Counted from the stretch's first letter, positions 17,512 through 25,511 are shown. The stretch is DNA of 37,013 nucleotides from Rossellomorea sp. BNER (GCA_024213275.1 JANAVG010000028.1:1-37013), one strand, 5' to 3'. The notes: generated from the sequence alone by a model not told the origin. A program made the numbers and translations.

Positions 17512-17642
17512 GGGAATGGCGGATGACCTAAAAGAGTCTGGAACCACATTATTATTCTAAATATAGAAATGATCCTAGTGATTGGATTCTATATTTCGAG
17601 TTGTGGTTCCTGATTCTTGTGTTTAGGTCACCCACTGTTCCC
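17512..17642. repeat. Palindromic element, copy A (131 bp)
   Basis: This near-complete inverted repeat lies in the 375 bp gap between udk and greA. GGGAATGGCGGATGACCTAAA-type sequence at the left end pairs with the complement at the right end (TTTAGGTCACCC ... GTTCCC), TCTGGAACCACA pairs with TGTGGTTCC, and ATATAGAA pairs with TTCTATAT near the centre. It shares its arm (GATGACC-AAAAGAGTCTGG-ACCACA) with the element at 29039-29158. It may also end udk transcription. The flanks (17377-17511 and 17643-17735) show no feature I can name. Confidence 0.8.
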
Positions 17643-17751
17643 TAGCTTGCCATTCAAAAGAATGAAACGTTCATATTATCGTGTTGAAAACATTAATCGA
17701 TACATAGTGAGCTTATTGGGAGCTCATAACATTTTAAAGGAGTGAAGGGTT

Positions 17752-18228
17752 TTGGCTACTGAAAAAGTATATCCAATGACATCAGAAGGTAAAGAAAAAT
17801 TAGAGAAGGAATTGGAGAATTTAAAATCCGTTAAACGTAAAGAAGTAGTAGAAAGAATTAAAATCGCTCGTAGTTTCGGTGATCTATCTGAGAACTCTGA
17901 ATACGATGCTGCTAAAGATGAGCAGGCATTTGTTGAAGGACGAATTTCTACACTTGAAAATATGATTCGAAATGCAAAAATCATTCAAGAAGATGAAATG
18001 AATTCTGATACCGTTACTCTAGGTAAATCTGTCACATTTATTGAACTTCCTGATGGAGAAGAAGAAACTTACACAATTGTTGGAAGTGCAGAAGCAGATC
18101 CATTTGAAGGAAAAATCTCAAATGATTCACCTATCGCTAAAAGCTTAATAGGTCATAAAGTAGGCGAAAAAGTAATCGTTCAAACCCCGGGTGGAGAAAT
18201 GAACGTAAAAATCGTTACAGTAAAATAA
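17752..18228 (+). CDS. greA: Transcription elongation factor GreA
   Basis: The 158-residue factor rescues backtracked RNA polymerase by stimulating cleavage of the transcript end. The N-terminal coiled coil (about residues 10-76) carries the conserved acidic tip region in GDLSENSEYDAAKDEQ. The C-terminal FKBP-like domain follows (VTLGKSVTFIEL ... ISNDSPIAKSLIGHKVGE). The TTG start at 17752 is supported by AAAGGAG about ten bases upstream and by alignment to the B. subtilis N-terminus. It is followed at once by a strong terminator, so it is probably a single-gene unit. Confidence 0.97.
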   Translation: MATEKVYPMTSEGKEKLEKELENLKSVKRKEVVERIKIARSFGDLSENSEYDAAKDEQAFVEGRISTLENMIRNAKIIQEDEMNSDTVTLGKSVTFIELPDGEEETYTIVGSAEADPFEGKISNDSPIAKSLIGHKVGEKVIVQTPGGEMNVKIVTVK

Positions 18229-18236
18229 ATCATTTG

Positions 18237-18269
18237 AAAAGAGCTGACTATAAAGTTAGCTCTTTTTTT
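18237..18269 (+). terminator. Rho-independent terminator of greA
   Basis: AAAGAGCTGAC pairs with GTTAGCTCTTT around a short loop, followed by seven T's. Confidence 0.92.
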
Positions 18270-18296
18270 GATGTTTAAGGATAAGTAGCAAAAGTG

Positions 18297-18410
18297 GGTA
18301 CCTGGTACAAATTGTTGGAATTGAACCTGGTATAAAACGCTGAAATTGTACCAGGAACAAACCGTTGGAAATGTACCAGGTACAAAATACTTGAATTGTA
18401 CCAGGTACCA
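18297..18410. repeat. 25-bp tandem array (4.4 units) framed by a 14-bp perfect inverted repeat
   Basis: Four consecutive 25-bp units start at 18300, 18325, 18350 and 18375, each beginning ACC(T/A)GG and ending with an AAATGT- or AATTG(T/A)-type sequence. A partial fifth unit starts at 18400. The outer ends GGTACCTGGTACAA (18297-18310) and TTGTACCAGGTACC (18396-18409) are exact reverse complements, so the array could fold back. It lies between the greA terminator and pbpI and contains no open frame of note. Confidence 0.9.
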
Positions 18411-18475
18411 TCTCTTCCTACGCTTCTGACTAATTTTTAATTATTTCGTCAACAATGATTGACGAGGTGTTGATT

Positions 18476-20230
18476 ATGAGGAGAAAGCGAATCACTTTTT
18501 TATTGAGTTCCGTTCTCGTTATGTTTTTTATTTTAACTGGTCGACTTATGCAAATTCAGCTCTTTCAAACGGAGTCCTTTTCATCACATAATATTAATTT
18601 AATTGAAAATAGTGTAGAACAACGGACACAACAGCTAGTGATTGATGAAGGTAGAGGAGCAATAGTAGATCGGAATGGAGAAGAATTAACCCATTATACA
18701 AAAAATGTCCTAATATTATTTCCTTTTTTAAAAAATTTTAAGTGGGATATAGAGAAGGTAGCCGATATTATTGGTGTTCCGACTTATACATTAAAATCTG
18801 CGCTGGAAAATGCAAAGAAGCCCTTTGTATTTGGTGAGAAAGACCCAGTTGAATTAACTGAAGACCAAATGAAAAGAATTAATGCCCTGAAAATACAGGG
18901 AGTTTTTGCTTTATCAAGAAAATATTCACTTAAGGAAAAATTAGCAGAACAGTTTATCGGTCTTATCGGTGAGAATGAGAAAACATTTGAAAAACGATAT
19001 CCTGATAAAGTAAAGGGTACGAAACAGAAAATCGGCATTACAGGGATTCAAAGAACCTTTGATGAGTGGCTAATCGCTGAACAGCCATCAAAGCTTATTT
19101 ATCATGTTGATGCTATCGGAGGTCCACTATTTGGTGTCGATGTGAAGTATTTAGCACCTGCCAATCCTTTTTATCCACTAAATGTGAAAACAACGATTGA
19201 CGGAAAAATCCAACGTAAAATGGAAGAAGTTTTGGAAGAAAGAGAAGTGAAGAAAGGCGGGGCACTCCTCCTAGATATCGAATCAGGAGAAATAGTAGCC
19301 AGTGTGTCTAAGCCTGATGTCAACCTTAGAAATCCTTTTTCGGATAATGGATCCACCAATTATATGTTTACAGAATTAATCCCTGGTTCAGTCTTTAAGA
19401 CCGTTATTACAGCTGCAGCGATTGAAAAAGAATTTGTAGACGAAGAAAGGATATTCCAATGTGATAAAGATATCTATGGAAACCTTTCAGATCGACCACT
19501 TGGAAATATTAATATTAAAGACAGCTTTGCAGCTAGTTGTAACCGAACCTTTGCAGATTTAGCGAAAGAAATGGTGGAAAAGGATAAAGATATCATTGAA
19601 CAATACGCTGCAAAGCTTGGTTTAACGGGAGATTTGAGCTGGTCTGGTGACTTATTTCATTATAGCGATTTCAAACAATTCCATGCAGATACCGGTCGTA
19701 TTTTTAAAAATGAAGAAGAAAAAAAGGACCCAAATTATGTCTCTCAAACAGCCATTGGTCAAAGGGAAGTGAGGGTAACGCCTCTAGCTGTCGCGAATAT
19801 GATCGCCACTATTGCAAGGGGTGGTGAGAAGCTAAGTGTGAAAGCGGTAGATTCAGTGGAATATGCGAATGGTACGGAAATGTTCTCCTTTAAAAAGCAA
19901 AAATTAGAAGGTGAAAAAATATCTCCTTATACAGCAATGAAGCTGCAGCAATATTTACATGAAGTGGTACATGGAGAAGTTGGTACAGCGAAAGCATTAC
20001 AAGCTGCTGCCTTGCAGGTAGCAGGAAAAACAGGAACAGCTGAAACTGGGAAGTACAAAGATGAAAACAAAAAAAAGCAGTTATTGAACAAGTGGTTTGC
20101 TGGATATTTCCCATTTGACAATCCTAAATATGCACTTGTTGTAGTAAACATGGATGTACTTGAATATGAGGGTGGCGTTTACCCCATGTTTCTAGACATT
20201 GTTAATGCTATAGCCTCACTTGAAGAATGA
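18476..20230 (+). CDS. pbpI: Class B penicillin-binding protein PbpI (YrrR, PBP4b)
   Basis: The 584-residue protein, same length as B. subtilis PbpI, is a monofunctional D,D-transpeptidase. A short cytoplasmic start and one membrane helix (about residues 7-27) precede the dimerisation domain (GRGAIVDRNGEEL ...) and the transpeptidase domain. The active serine is in PGSVFK (Ser305, SxxK), the second motif is SCN (354-356) and the third is KTG (518-520). In B. subtilis it is expressed under sigma-F during sporulation; no forespore promoter is identified here. ATG 18476 is chosen because GAGGTG precedes it; the in-frame ATG at 18455 has no site. Confidence 0.94.
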   Translation: MRRKRITFLLSSVLVMFFILTGRLMQIQLFQTESFSSHNINLIENSVEQRTQQLVIDEGRGAIVDRNGEELTHYTKNVLILFPFLKNFKWDIEKVADIIGVPTYTLKSALENAKKPFVFGEKDPVELTEDQMKRINALKIQGVFALSRKYSLKEKLAEQFIGLIGENEKTFEKRYPDKVKGTKQKIGITGIQRTFDEWLIAEQPSKLIYHVDAIGGPLFGVDVKYLAPANPFYPLNVKTTIDGKIQRKMEEVLEEREVKKGGALLLDIESGEIVASVSKPDVNLRNPFSDNGSTNYMFTELIPGSVFKTVITAAAIEKEFVDEERIFQCDKDIYGNLSDRPLGNINIKDSFAASCNRTFADLAKEMVEKDKDIIEQYAAKLGLTGDLSWSGDLFHYSDFKQFHADTGRIFKNEEEKKDPNYVSQTAIGQREVRVTPLAVANMIATIARGGEKLSVKAVDSVEYANGTEMFSFKKQKLEGEKISPYTAMKLQQYLHEVVHGEVGTAKALQAAALQVAGKTGTAETGKYKDENKKKQLLNKWFAGYFPFDNPKYALVVVNMDVLEYEGGVYPMFLDIVNAIASLEE

Positions 20231-20280
20231 ACAATAGGTGAAGAGACTCTGTTAGAAAATGAAAATCTATGATAAATTTC

Positions 20281-20309
20281 TTCATGTCATCCTTAATCCA
20301 TGATAAAAT
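20281..20309 (+). promoter_or_regulatory. Candidate promoter of yrrS
   Basis: TTCATG (20281-20286) and the extended -10 TGATAAAAT (20301-20309) are spaced by 17 bp, 27 bp before the yrrS start. It suggests yrrS can be expressed apart from pbpI. Confidence 0.5.
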
Positions 20310-20335
20310 ATTGAGCATGACAGGGAGGGGACTTT

Positions 20336-21034
20336 ATGTCTTACAAAAAATCACGCTTAGATAGAAGATCGAAGAAAAAATCAAACATGATCCTCAATCT
20401 TCTAATAGGAGTCGTTATTTTATTAATCGTTGTCGTTGGCGCTTCTATTTTCTTAACAGATGATTCTACAGAAAAAGCTTCAGCTGATAAACCAAAGCAA
20501 GAAGATACAAAAGAAAATGACAAAGAAGATACTTCTAAAAATGACAAAGATAAAGAAGATGTTAATGACTTAGAGACAGAGGAGCTAGATGAGAGCAAAG
20601 ATGAAGAAAAAGCTTCTGGTTCTGAGGATGAAGAGAAGAATGACCAAAAAGAGAATGGAGATCTTAATACGACTCCAGAGGATGAATCAGGCATCAAAGA
20701 GCAGGATTCAACAGAACCAAATGTTGAGAAATCGATTGTGAATTCTAATTGGAAACCAGTTGGTACAAAGCAAAGTGGGGAACATACCTCATTATATGAA
20801 GAAGGTACACAGGATTGGAATGAAAAAGTAAAAGCTTTATCCTATGCTACTGGAATTCCAGAAGATAATATGACGGTTTGGTATATTGCAGGGAACGGCA
20901 GTCCTGATAAATCAATCGGAACGGTTACCACTAAGGGAGGTTCACAAGCCTACCGAGTATATTTACAGTGGATCGATGGTCAAGGTTGGAAGCCGACAAA
21001 ATTACAGAAACTAAAAGAAAATGATAAAGACTAA
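20336..21034 (+). CDS. yrrS: YrrS family DUF1510 membrane-anchored protein
   Basis: The 232-residue protein has a basic N-terminus (KKSRLDRRSKKKS), one transmembrane helix (about residues 18-43), a long highly charged Lys/Glu/Asp-rich linker (about 50-135) and a folded C-terminal DUF1510 domain (about 140-227, WKPVGTKQSGEHTS ... YLQWIDGQGWKPTKL). The B. subtilis homologue is 233 residues, follows pbpI and shows sporulation-linked expression; its molecular function is not known to me. Topology suggests the C-terminal domain is outside the membrane, near the peptidoglycan where PbpI acts (inference). GGGAGGGGAC precedes the ATG. Confidence 0.88.
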   Translation: MSYKKSRLDRRSKKKSNMILNLLIGVVILLIVVVGASIFLTDDSTEKASADKPKQEDTKENDKEDTSKNDKDKEDVNDLETEELDESKDEEKASGSEDEEKNDQKENGDLNTTPEDESGIKEQDSTEPNVEKSIVNSNWKPVGTKQSGEHTSLYEEGTQDWNEKVKALSYATGIPEDNMTVWYIAGNGSPDKSIGTVTTKGGSQAYRVYLQWIDGQGWKPTKLQKLKENDKD

Positions 21035-21040
21035 CTAGAA

Positions 21041-21078
21041 AATAGGGATGGCGACTGTAGCCATCCCTATTTTTTTTG
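21041..21078. terminator. Bidirectional terminator between yrrS and yrzA
   Basis: AATAGGGATGGC (21041-21052) and GCCATCCCTATT (21060-21071) form a perfect 12-bp stem with A's on the left and T's on the right. It serves both convergent genes and overlaps the last codons of yrzA. Confidence 0.92.
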
Positions 21079-21273
21079 TTTAAAATGCACAACCGCACTG
21101 AAGAATCGTTGTCCATTTTCCTCTACATGCATTTGATGTGAAACGGAATGGACAGATAAAAGAATGGCTTTATTATGCTCAATTTGCTCGTTTATTTTTT
21201 TCTCGAGCGTTTTAAGATCTTGAGCTTCAAAGAATTCAACTTTATCTTCTATCAGGTCAAATTGTAAATTCAT
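21067..21273 (-). CDS. yrzA: YrzA family DUF2536 small protein
   Basis: This 68-residue minus-strand protein (MNLQFDLIEDKVEFFEAQDL ... HFKQKK) closely matches B. subtilis YrzA (DUF2536), including the FEA-LEKKIN-QIE-NKAI and SVSHQ core. It is a small soluble alpha/beta protein of unknown function. The ATG at 21273 is preferred over an in-frame TTG at 21288 because GGAG lies nine bases before it and the alignment begins there. It converges on yrrS and is divergent from the yrrT operon. Confidence 0.88.
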   Translation of the reverse strand: MNLQFDLIEDKVEFFEAQDLKTLEKKINEQIEHNKAILLSVHSVSHQMHVEENGQRFFSAVVHFKQKK

Positions 21274-21407
21274 AATGTAGTACTCCAATCAATTGATTTC
21301 TGTTCTGTTAATATTGTACGAGCTCTTCAACCTAACTTCAAGATGTAACCATTGATAAACCAAGATGCCTATGTTAAATTAATAACAGTTTTAAAATTAA
21401 TTCATAG

Positions 21408-21426
21408 TATACTCATAGGAATTATA
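21408..21426 (+). promoter_or_regulatory. Candidate -10 and overlapping CymR-box-like operator before yrrT
   Basis: TATACT (21408-21413) could be the -10. Immediately after it ATAGGAATTATA (21415-21426) resembles the conserved right half of the CymR operator (AT-rich sequence with GGAATT). The yrrT-mccAB operon is an established CymR target in B. subtilis, and cymR itself is at 297-716. The match is from memory of the motif, not a scored search. Confidence 0.5.
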
Positions 21427-21452
21427 ATAATTAAAATTCAGGGGTGCGTGAA

Positions 21453-22094
21453 ATGGGTAGAGAGTTTTTAGATCTTTTTCAAGACTGGGCAGATAGTTAT
21501 GATGACACTGTAACTGGAAAAGATATTGAATATAAAGAAGTGTTCGCTAAATATGAGGAAATTTTGGAAAACGTTACAACAAAGTCTGTGGGAACTGTAT
21601 TAGAATTTGGTCCTGGTACAGGTAATTTAACGAAGAAGCTATTAGAAGCTAACCACAAAGTCATTGCCGTTGAACCATCTAAAGAGATGATGGCCATCGC
21701 TAAACAAAAGCTCAAAGGTGATGTCGAACTACTTGATGGAGATTTTCTGGAGTACTCCATCGATGATGAAGAGATAGATACAATAGTTAGTACGTATGCG
21801 TTCCATCATTTAACCGATGAAGAAAAAGCGATTGCCTTTCAGCGATATGGAAACCTCTTGTCTAAAGGTGGTAAAATAGTGTTTGCTGATACCATTTTTG
21901 AAACTCAGGAAGCACATAATAAGAGTATTCAGGAAGCAGAGGCAAAAGGGTATCATAATCTAGCAGAAGATTTACAAAGGGAATATTATACGACCATACC
22001 CGTTTTAGATGAACTTTTACAAAAAAGTGGATTTACCGTTTCGTTTAAACGTTTGAATGAGTTTGTTTGGGTATTGGAAGCCACTAAACAATAA
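21453..22094 (+). CDS. yrrT: SAM-dependent methyltransferase YrrT
   Basis: This 213-residue class I methyltransferase is equal in length to B. subtilis YrrT. Motif I is VLEFGPGTGNLTKKLLE (about residues 47-63), the acidic residue after strand 2 is in VIAVEPS, and the later motif is VSTYAFHHL. It is the first gene of the methionine-to-cysteine operon; the postulated role is a SAM-consuming methyl transfer that generates S-adenosylhomocysteine for MtnN, but the acceptor is unknown. ATG 21453 is favoured over in-frame GTG 21444, which belongs to the GGGGTG ribosome binding site. mtnN follows after 15 bp. Confidence 0.9.
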   Translation: MGREFLDLFQDWADSYDDTVTGKDIEYKEVFAKYEEILENVTTKSVGTVLEFGPGTGNLTKKLLEANHKVIAVEPSKEMMAIAKQKLKGDVELLDGDFLEYSIDDEEIDTIVSTYAFHHLTDEEKAIAFQRYGNLLSKGGKIVFADTIFETQEAHNKSIQEAEAKGYHNLAEDLQREYYTTIPVLDELLQKSGFTVSFKRLNEFVWVLEATKQ

Positions 22095-22109
22095 AGAGAG
22101 GTATTAGAA

Positions 22110-22811
22110 ATGAAGGTAGCAATCATCGGAGCAATGGAAGAAGAAGTCACTTTATTAAGAAATGAAATCAATAATCCAACAGTAGAAACTATCGCAGGTT
22201 GTGAATATACAACTGGAACAATGAACGATACTGAAGTGATTCTTTTACGTTCAGGAATTGGGAAAGTAAATGCAGCGATGTCAACTGCTGTTCTCTTAGA
22301 AGTATTCAAGCCGGACTATGTCATTAATACGGGTTCTGCAGGTGGTTTTGACCCAACATTAAATGTAGGTGATGTAGTAATCTCTACTGAGGTTCGTCAT
22401 CATGATGTTGATGTAACGGCATTTGGATATGAATATGGGCAAGTCCCAGGGCTTCCTGCAGCCTATAGTGCTGATAAAACACTGCAAAAAATTGCTGTTG
22501 AAAGCGTAAAAGAAACAGCAGATGTCCAGGTTGTGTCAGGATTAATTGCAACCGGTGATTCCTTTATGAATGATCCGAAAAGGGTGGAAGCCATTAGAGA
22601 TAAATTTGTGGATTTACAAGCAGTTGAAATGGAAGCTGCAGCAATTGCACAGGTTTGTCATCAGTTCCAAGTTCCATTTGTTGTTATTCGCTCTTTATCA
22701 GATATTGCGGGAAAAGAATCTGATCTTTCTTTTGAGCAATATTTAGAAAAAGCGGCATTACACTCAGCTAATTTGGTAATGGAAATGGTGTCCGCAATCA
22801 GCCGTAAATAG
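22110..22811 (+). CDS. mtnN: 5'-methylthioadenosine/S-adenosylhomocysteine nucleosidase
   Basis: The 233-residue enzyme cleaves adenine from methylthioadenosine and S-adenosylhomocysteine, giving S-ribosylhomocysteine in the latter case. Diagnostic segments are MKVAIIGAMEEEV, the GSAGGF loop (about 73-78), EMEAAAIAQV (about 172-181) and SLSDIAG with the catalytic aspartate near 197. It lies between yrrT and mccA, so in this operon it processes SAH on the way to cysteine; LuxS, which would act next, is not in the window. AGAGAGG precedes the ATG. Confidence 0.96.
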   Translation: MKVAIIGAMEEEVTLLRNEINNPTVETIAGCEYTTGTMNDTEVILLRSGIGKVNAAMSTAVLLEVFKPDYVINTGSAGGFDPTLNVGDVVISTEVRHHDVDVTAFGYEYGQVPGLPAAYSADKTLQKIAVESVKETADVQVVSGLIATGDSFMNDPKRVEAIRDKFVDLQAVEMEAAAIAQVCHQFQVPFVVIRSLSDIAGKESDLSFEQYLEKAALHSANLVMEMVSAISRK

Positions 22812-22847
22812 TGAGGATAGGTTTACAGCATGAGGGAGATGAGGCAG

Positions 22848-23771
22848 TTGACTATATATAGAAATATCCATGATTTAATAGGGAACACTCCTATGATGGA
22901 ACTTCGAAACTTCCCATTACCTGAAGGAGTAAGAGTATTTGCGAAACTTGAATTTTTTAATCCTGGAGGAAGCATAAAAGACCGTCTAGGCAAGGAGCTT
23001 CTTCACGATGCAATCCAAAATGGAAAGCTAACGCCTGGCGGTACGATTATAGAACCAACGGCAGGTAATACAGGAATTGGTCTTGCCCTTGCAGCAGTGA
23101 ACAGCGGCTACAAAGTCGTTTTTTGTGTACCAGAGAAGTTTAGTGAGGAAAAGCAAGAGTTAATGAAAGCTTTAGGTGCTGATATTGTACATACACCTAC
23201 AAGCGAAGGAATGAAGGGGGCCATAAAGAAAGCACAGGAACTTGTGGAAACCATTTCAAACTCTTATTCACCACAGCAATTTGCAAATGAAGCAAACCCT
23301 ATGACGTACTATAAATCCCTCGGACCTGAAATTTGGAATCAGATGGACGGTATCATTGATATATTTGTGGCAGGTGCAGGAACGGGTGGAACCTTTATGG
23401 GAACAGCCCAATTTTTAAAAGATCAAAAAGCTAACGTAAAAACAGTCATTGTCGAACCAGAGGGATCCATTCTGAATGGTGGTGAATCTGGACCCCACAA
23501 AACGGAGGGAATTGGCATGGAATTTTTACCTGCTTATATGAAACCTTCTTACTTTGACAGTATTCACACCGTTTTAGATGTGGATGCATTTGAATTGGTG
23601 AAGGAACTTGCACGAGTAGAAGGCCTGTTGGTGGGAAGCTCTTCCGGTGCAGCCATGTGTGCTGTATTAAAGGAAGCTGAAAAAGCTGAACCGGGCACAA
23701 ATATTGTCACCGTTTTCCCTGATTCTAGTGAGCGATATCTTAGTAAAAAAATTTATCAAGGAGGAATCTAA
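22848..23771 (+). CDS. mccA: Cystathionine beta-synthase-type enzyme MccA (YrhA)
   Basis: This 307-residue fold-type II PLP enzyme condenses homocysteine with an activated serine (O-acetylserine in B. subtilis) to cystathionine. The PLP lysine is in NPGGSIKDR (Lys44), the phosphate-binding loop is GAGTGGTFMG and the substrate loop is PTAGNTGIG. The start is uncertain. TTG 22848 gives exactly the B. subtilis length and N-terminus and has GAGGGAG upstream; ATG 22830 would add six residues behind a weaker site. The stop codon is directly followed by the mccB ATG, so the two reverse-transsulfuration genes are tightly coupled. Confidence 0.93.
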   Translation: MTIYRNIHDLIGNTPMMELRNFPLPEGVRVFAKLEFFNPGGSIKDRLGKELLHDAIQNGKLTPGGTIIEPTAGNTGIGLALAAVNSGYKVVFCVPEKFSEEKQELMKALGADIVHTPTSEGMKGAIKKAQELVETISNSYSPQQFANEANPMTYYKSLGPEIWNQMDGIIDIFVAGAGTGGTFMGTAQFLKDQKANVKTVIVEPEGSILNGGESGPHKTEGIGMEFLPAYMKPSYFDSIHTVLDVDAFELVKELARVEGLLVGSSSGAAMCAVLKEAEKAEPGTNIVTVFPDSSERYLSKKIYQGGI

Positions 23772-24908
23772 ATGAGAAAGAAAACACAGCTTATTCATGG
23801 TGGAATTCCAACTGACCCACAAACAGGTGCGGTATCGGTACCTATTTATCAAGTTAGCACATATAAGCAAGAAGGAGTAGGAGGACATAAAGGCTTTGAA
23901 TATTCCCGTACGGGTAATCCGACAAGACACGCACTTGAAGAATTAATTAAGGATCTTGAGGGAGGTAAAGCAGGATTTGCCTTTGGATCAGGCATGGCAG
24001 CTGTTACAGCTGTTATGATGATGTTTAATAGCGGGGATCACGTAATACTAACTGATGACGTCTACGGCGGCACATACCGTGTAATGAACAAAGTGCTCAA
24101 TCGTATTGGGATTGAATCAACTTTTGTTGACACAAGTAATTTAGGCTCAATTGAAAAAGAAATTAAAGATAACACAAAAGCGATTTATATTGAAACACCA
24201 ACAAATCCATTATTGAAAATTACGGACATTGAAGGGGCTTCAAAAATCGCAAACGATCACGGTCTATTAACAATCGTTGATAACACCTTTAGTACACCTT
24301 ATTGGCAAAACCCAATTGAACTTGGAGCAGATATAGTGCTTCATAGTGCTACAAAGTATCTGGGTGGCCACAGTGATGTCGTTGCTGGCTTAGTGGTAGT
24401 AAATAGTGATAAATTGGCTGAAGAGCTTCACTTTGTCCAAAATTCAACTGGTGGGGTGTTAGGACCCCAAGATTCTTGGTTGCTGATGAGAGGAATCAAG
24501 ACACTTGGTATCCGTATGGAAGAGCACGAGGAGAACACGAAGAGGATTGTAGAGTTTTTATTGGAACATCCAAAAGTTCAAAAAGTGTATTATCCTGGGT
24601 TAGAGAATCATCCGAATTATGAAATTGGTCAAAAGCAAGTTAGAGGATTTGGTGGAATGGTTTCTTTCGATGTAGGAAGTGAAGAGAACGCGGACCGTCT
24701 ACTGAATTCCACAAAATATTTTACATTGGCAGAAAGTCTTGGGGCGGTGGAAAGTCTTATTTCTGTTCCTGCAAGGATGACACACGCATCTATTCCTGCT
24801 GATCGTCGAAATGAATTGGGCATCACAGATGGTCTCGTAAGAATATCTGTTGGTCTTGAAGATGTAGAAGATTTAATTGAGGATTTAGAACGTGCCTTAA
24901 AGGCATAA
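23772..24908 (+). CDS. mccB: Cystathionine gamma-lyase/homocysteine gamma-lyase MccB (YrhB)
   Basis: The 378-residue Cys/Met-metabolism PLP enzyme has YEYSRTGNPTR-type PLP contacts (here FEYSRTGNPTR, about 43-53), the GSGMAAVTA loop and the PLP lysine in HSATKYLGGHSD (Lys195). It splits cystathionine to cysteine, 2-oxobutyrate and ammonia, the last step of the pathway encoded by this operon. Close similarity to MccB throughout, including the C-terminal SLGAVESLISVPARMTHAS, argues against MetB or MetC. The ATG follows AAGGAGG within the end of mccA with no intergenic bases. Confidence 0.95.
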   Translation: MRKKTQLIHGGIPTDPQTGAVSVPIYQVSTYKQEGVGGHKGFEYSRTGNPTRHALEELIKDLEGGKAGFAFGSGMAAVTAVMMMFNSGDHVILTDDVYGGTYRVMNKVLNRIGIESTFVDTSNLGSIEKEIKDNTKAIYIETPTNPLLKITDIEGASKIANDHGLLTIVDNTFSTPYWQNPIELGADIVLHSATKYLGGHSDVVAGLVVVNSDKLAEELHFVQNSTGGVLGPQDSWLLMRGIKTLGIRMEEHEENTKRIVEFLLEHPKVQKVYYPGLENHPNYEIGQKQVRGFGGMVSFDVGSEENADRLLNSTKYFTLAESLGAVESLISVPARMTHASIPADRRNELGITDGLVRISVGLEDVEDLIEDLERALKA

Positions 24909-25045
24909 CATTGGAAATAGGGGCCCTTCCAAAAGGGATTGGGAATCACTATGTATATAGAAGATGCTCTAAAGGCTTTCTTCAAAATGATGTTGTGGTT
25001 TCTGACACCTTGAATTTGGGGAGAGCACCTTTTTCTTCTTTTATC
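24909..25045. other. Intergenic stretch after mccB
   Basis: The gap between mccB and yrhC is 363 bp; its centre is the repeat listed next. This first part holds a small hairpin (CCCTTCCAAAAGGG, 24923-24936) and a weak terminator-like arrangement (TGCTCT near 24965 with AGAGCA near 25022, then a T-run). A 20-codon open frame at 24951 has no convincing ribosome binding site. The last part (25158-25271) shows only the yrhC ribosome binding site. Confidence 0.5.
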
Positions 25046-25157
25046 AAAGCTGTTTTCGAATAGATTGTTGTTTTTCGAACAAGATTAGAAACCCGTAAGT
25101 ATTAAGGTTTCGGGGCATCTTTTCGTCAAAGCAACAAAGTTTACGAAAAGAGCCTTT
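25046..25157. repeat. MITE-like dispersed element with ~33-bp imperfect terminal inverted repeats
   Basis: The left end AAAGCTGTTTTCGAATAGAT and the complement of the right end AAAGGCTCTTTTCGTAAACT align over about 33 bp with a few mismatches. The inside contains CCCGTAAGTATTAAG and GGCATCTTTTC. The same inside and left end recur at 36660-36751, and the left end alone at 36811 and (inverted) near 190. No coding capacity. Target-site duplications are not clear. Confidence 0.8.
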
Positions 25158-25271
25158 ATCAAAGGTGCTTGCACTTCATTAATCAATTGGAGAGATTTAA
25201 CTTCCCAACTACTATCAGATCTATGTTACAGTAATAATAGTTCAATAGTTATATAGGAAGTGGGGATAATA

Positions 25272-25511
25272 GTGAAAAAGTCTCTGCAAGAAAAAATCAT
25301 TGATTACAAACGCTTTGCTTTCACATTGTTAGCCCTAAGCGTATTCTTATATTTAGGTGTTGTGATTCCAGCCGAATCAAAAACCGTATTTAAAACATAT
25401 ATCCTGATGGGGGGCACCTCTATCCTATTAGGTTTATCAACTCTTTTTTTCTTTAAAGCTATTAAATATAAAAAACAGTTAAGTGAATCGGATAAGGATT
25501 CATTATCATAA
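25272..25511 (+). CDS. yrhC: YrhC-like small membrane protein
   Basis: The 79-residue protein has a basic start (MKKSLQEKIIDYKRFAF), two transmembrane helices (about residues 14-34 and 43-65) and a short charged tail, the pattern and position of YrhC, which follows mccB in B. subtilis. GTG 25272 is preferred to in-frame GTG 25260, which overlaps the ribosome binding region GGAAGTGGGG. The function is unknown. The 363 bp gap with a repeat after mccB makes cotranscription with mccAB uncertain. Confidence 0.8.
   Translation: MKKSLQEKIIDYKRFAFTLLALSVFLYLGVVIPAESKTVFKTYILMGGTSILLGLSTLFFFKAIKYKKQLSESDKDSLS

Noticed and set aside
18297..18410. CRISPR array
   Set aside because: The 25-bp units are directly abutting and diverged, with no unique spacers and no cas genes.
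20341..20697. 118-codon serine-rich minus-strand frame
   Set aside because: Its composition is the mirror of the Lys/Glu-rich linker codons of yrrS; no start signal.
24951..25013. 20-codon frame MYIEDALKAFFKMMLWFLTP after mccB
   Set aside because: Hydrophobic and curious, but the upstream sequence has only a weak GGGA at poor spacing and no terminator or promoter frames it.
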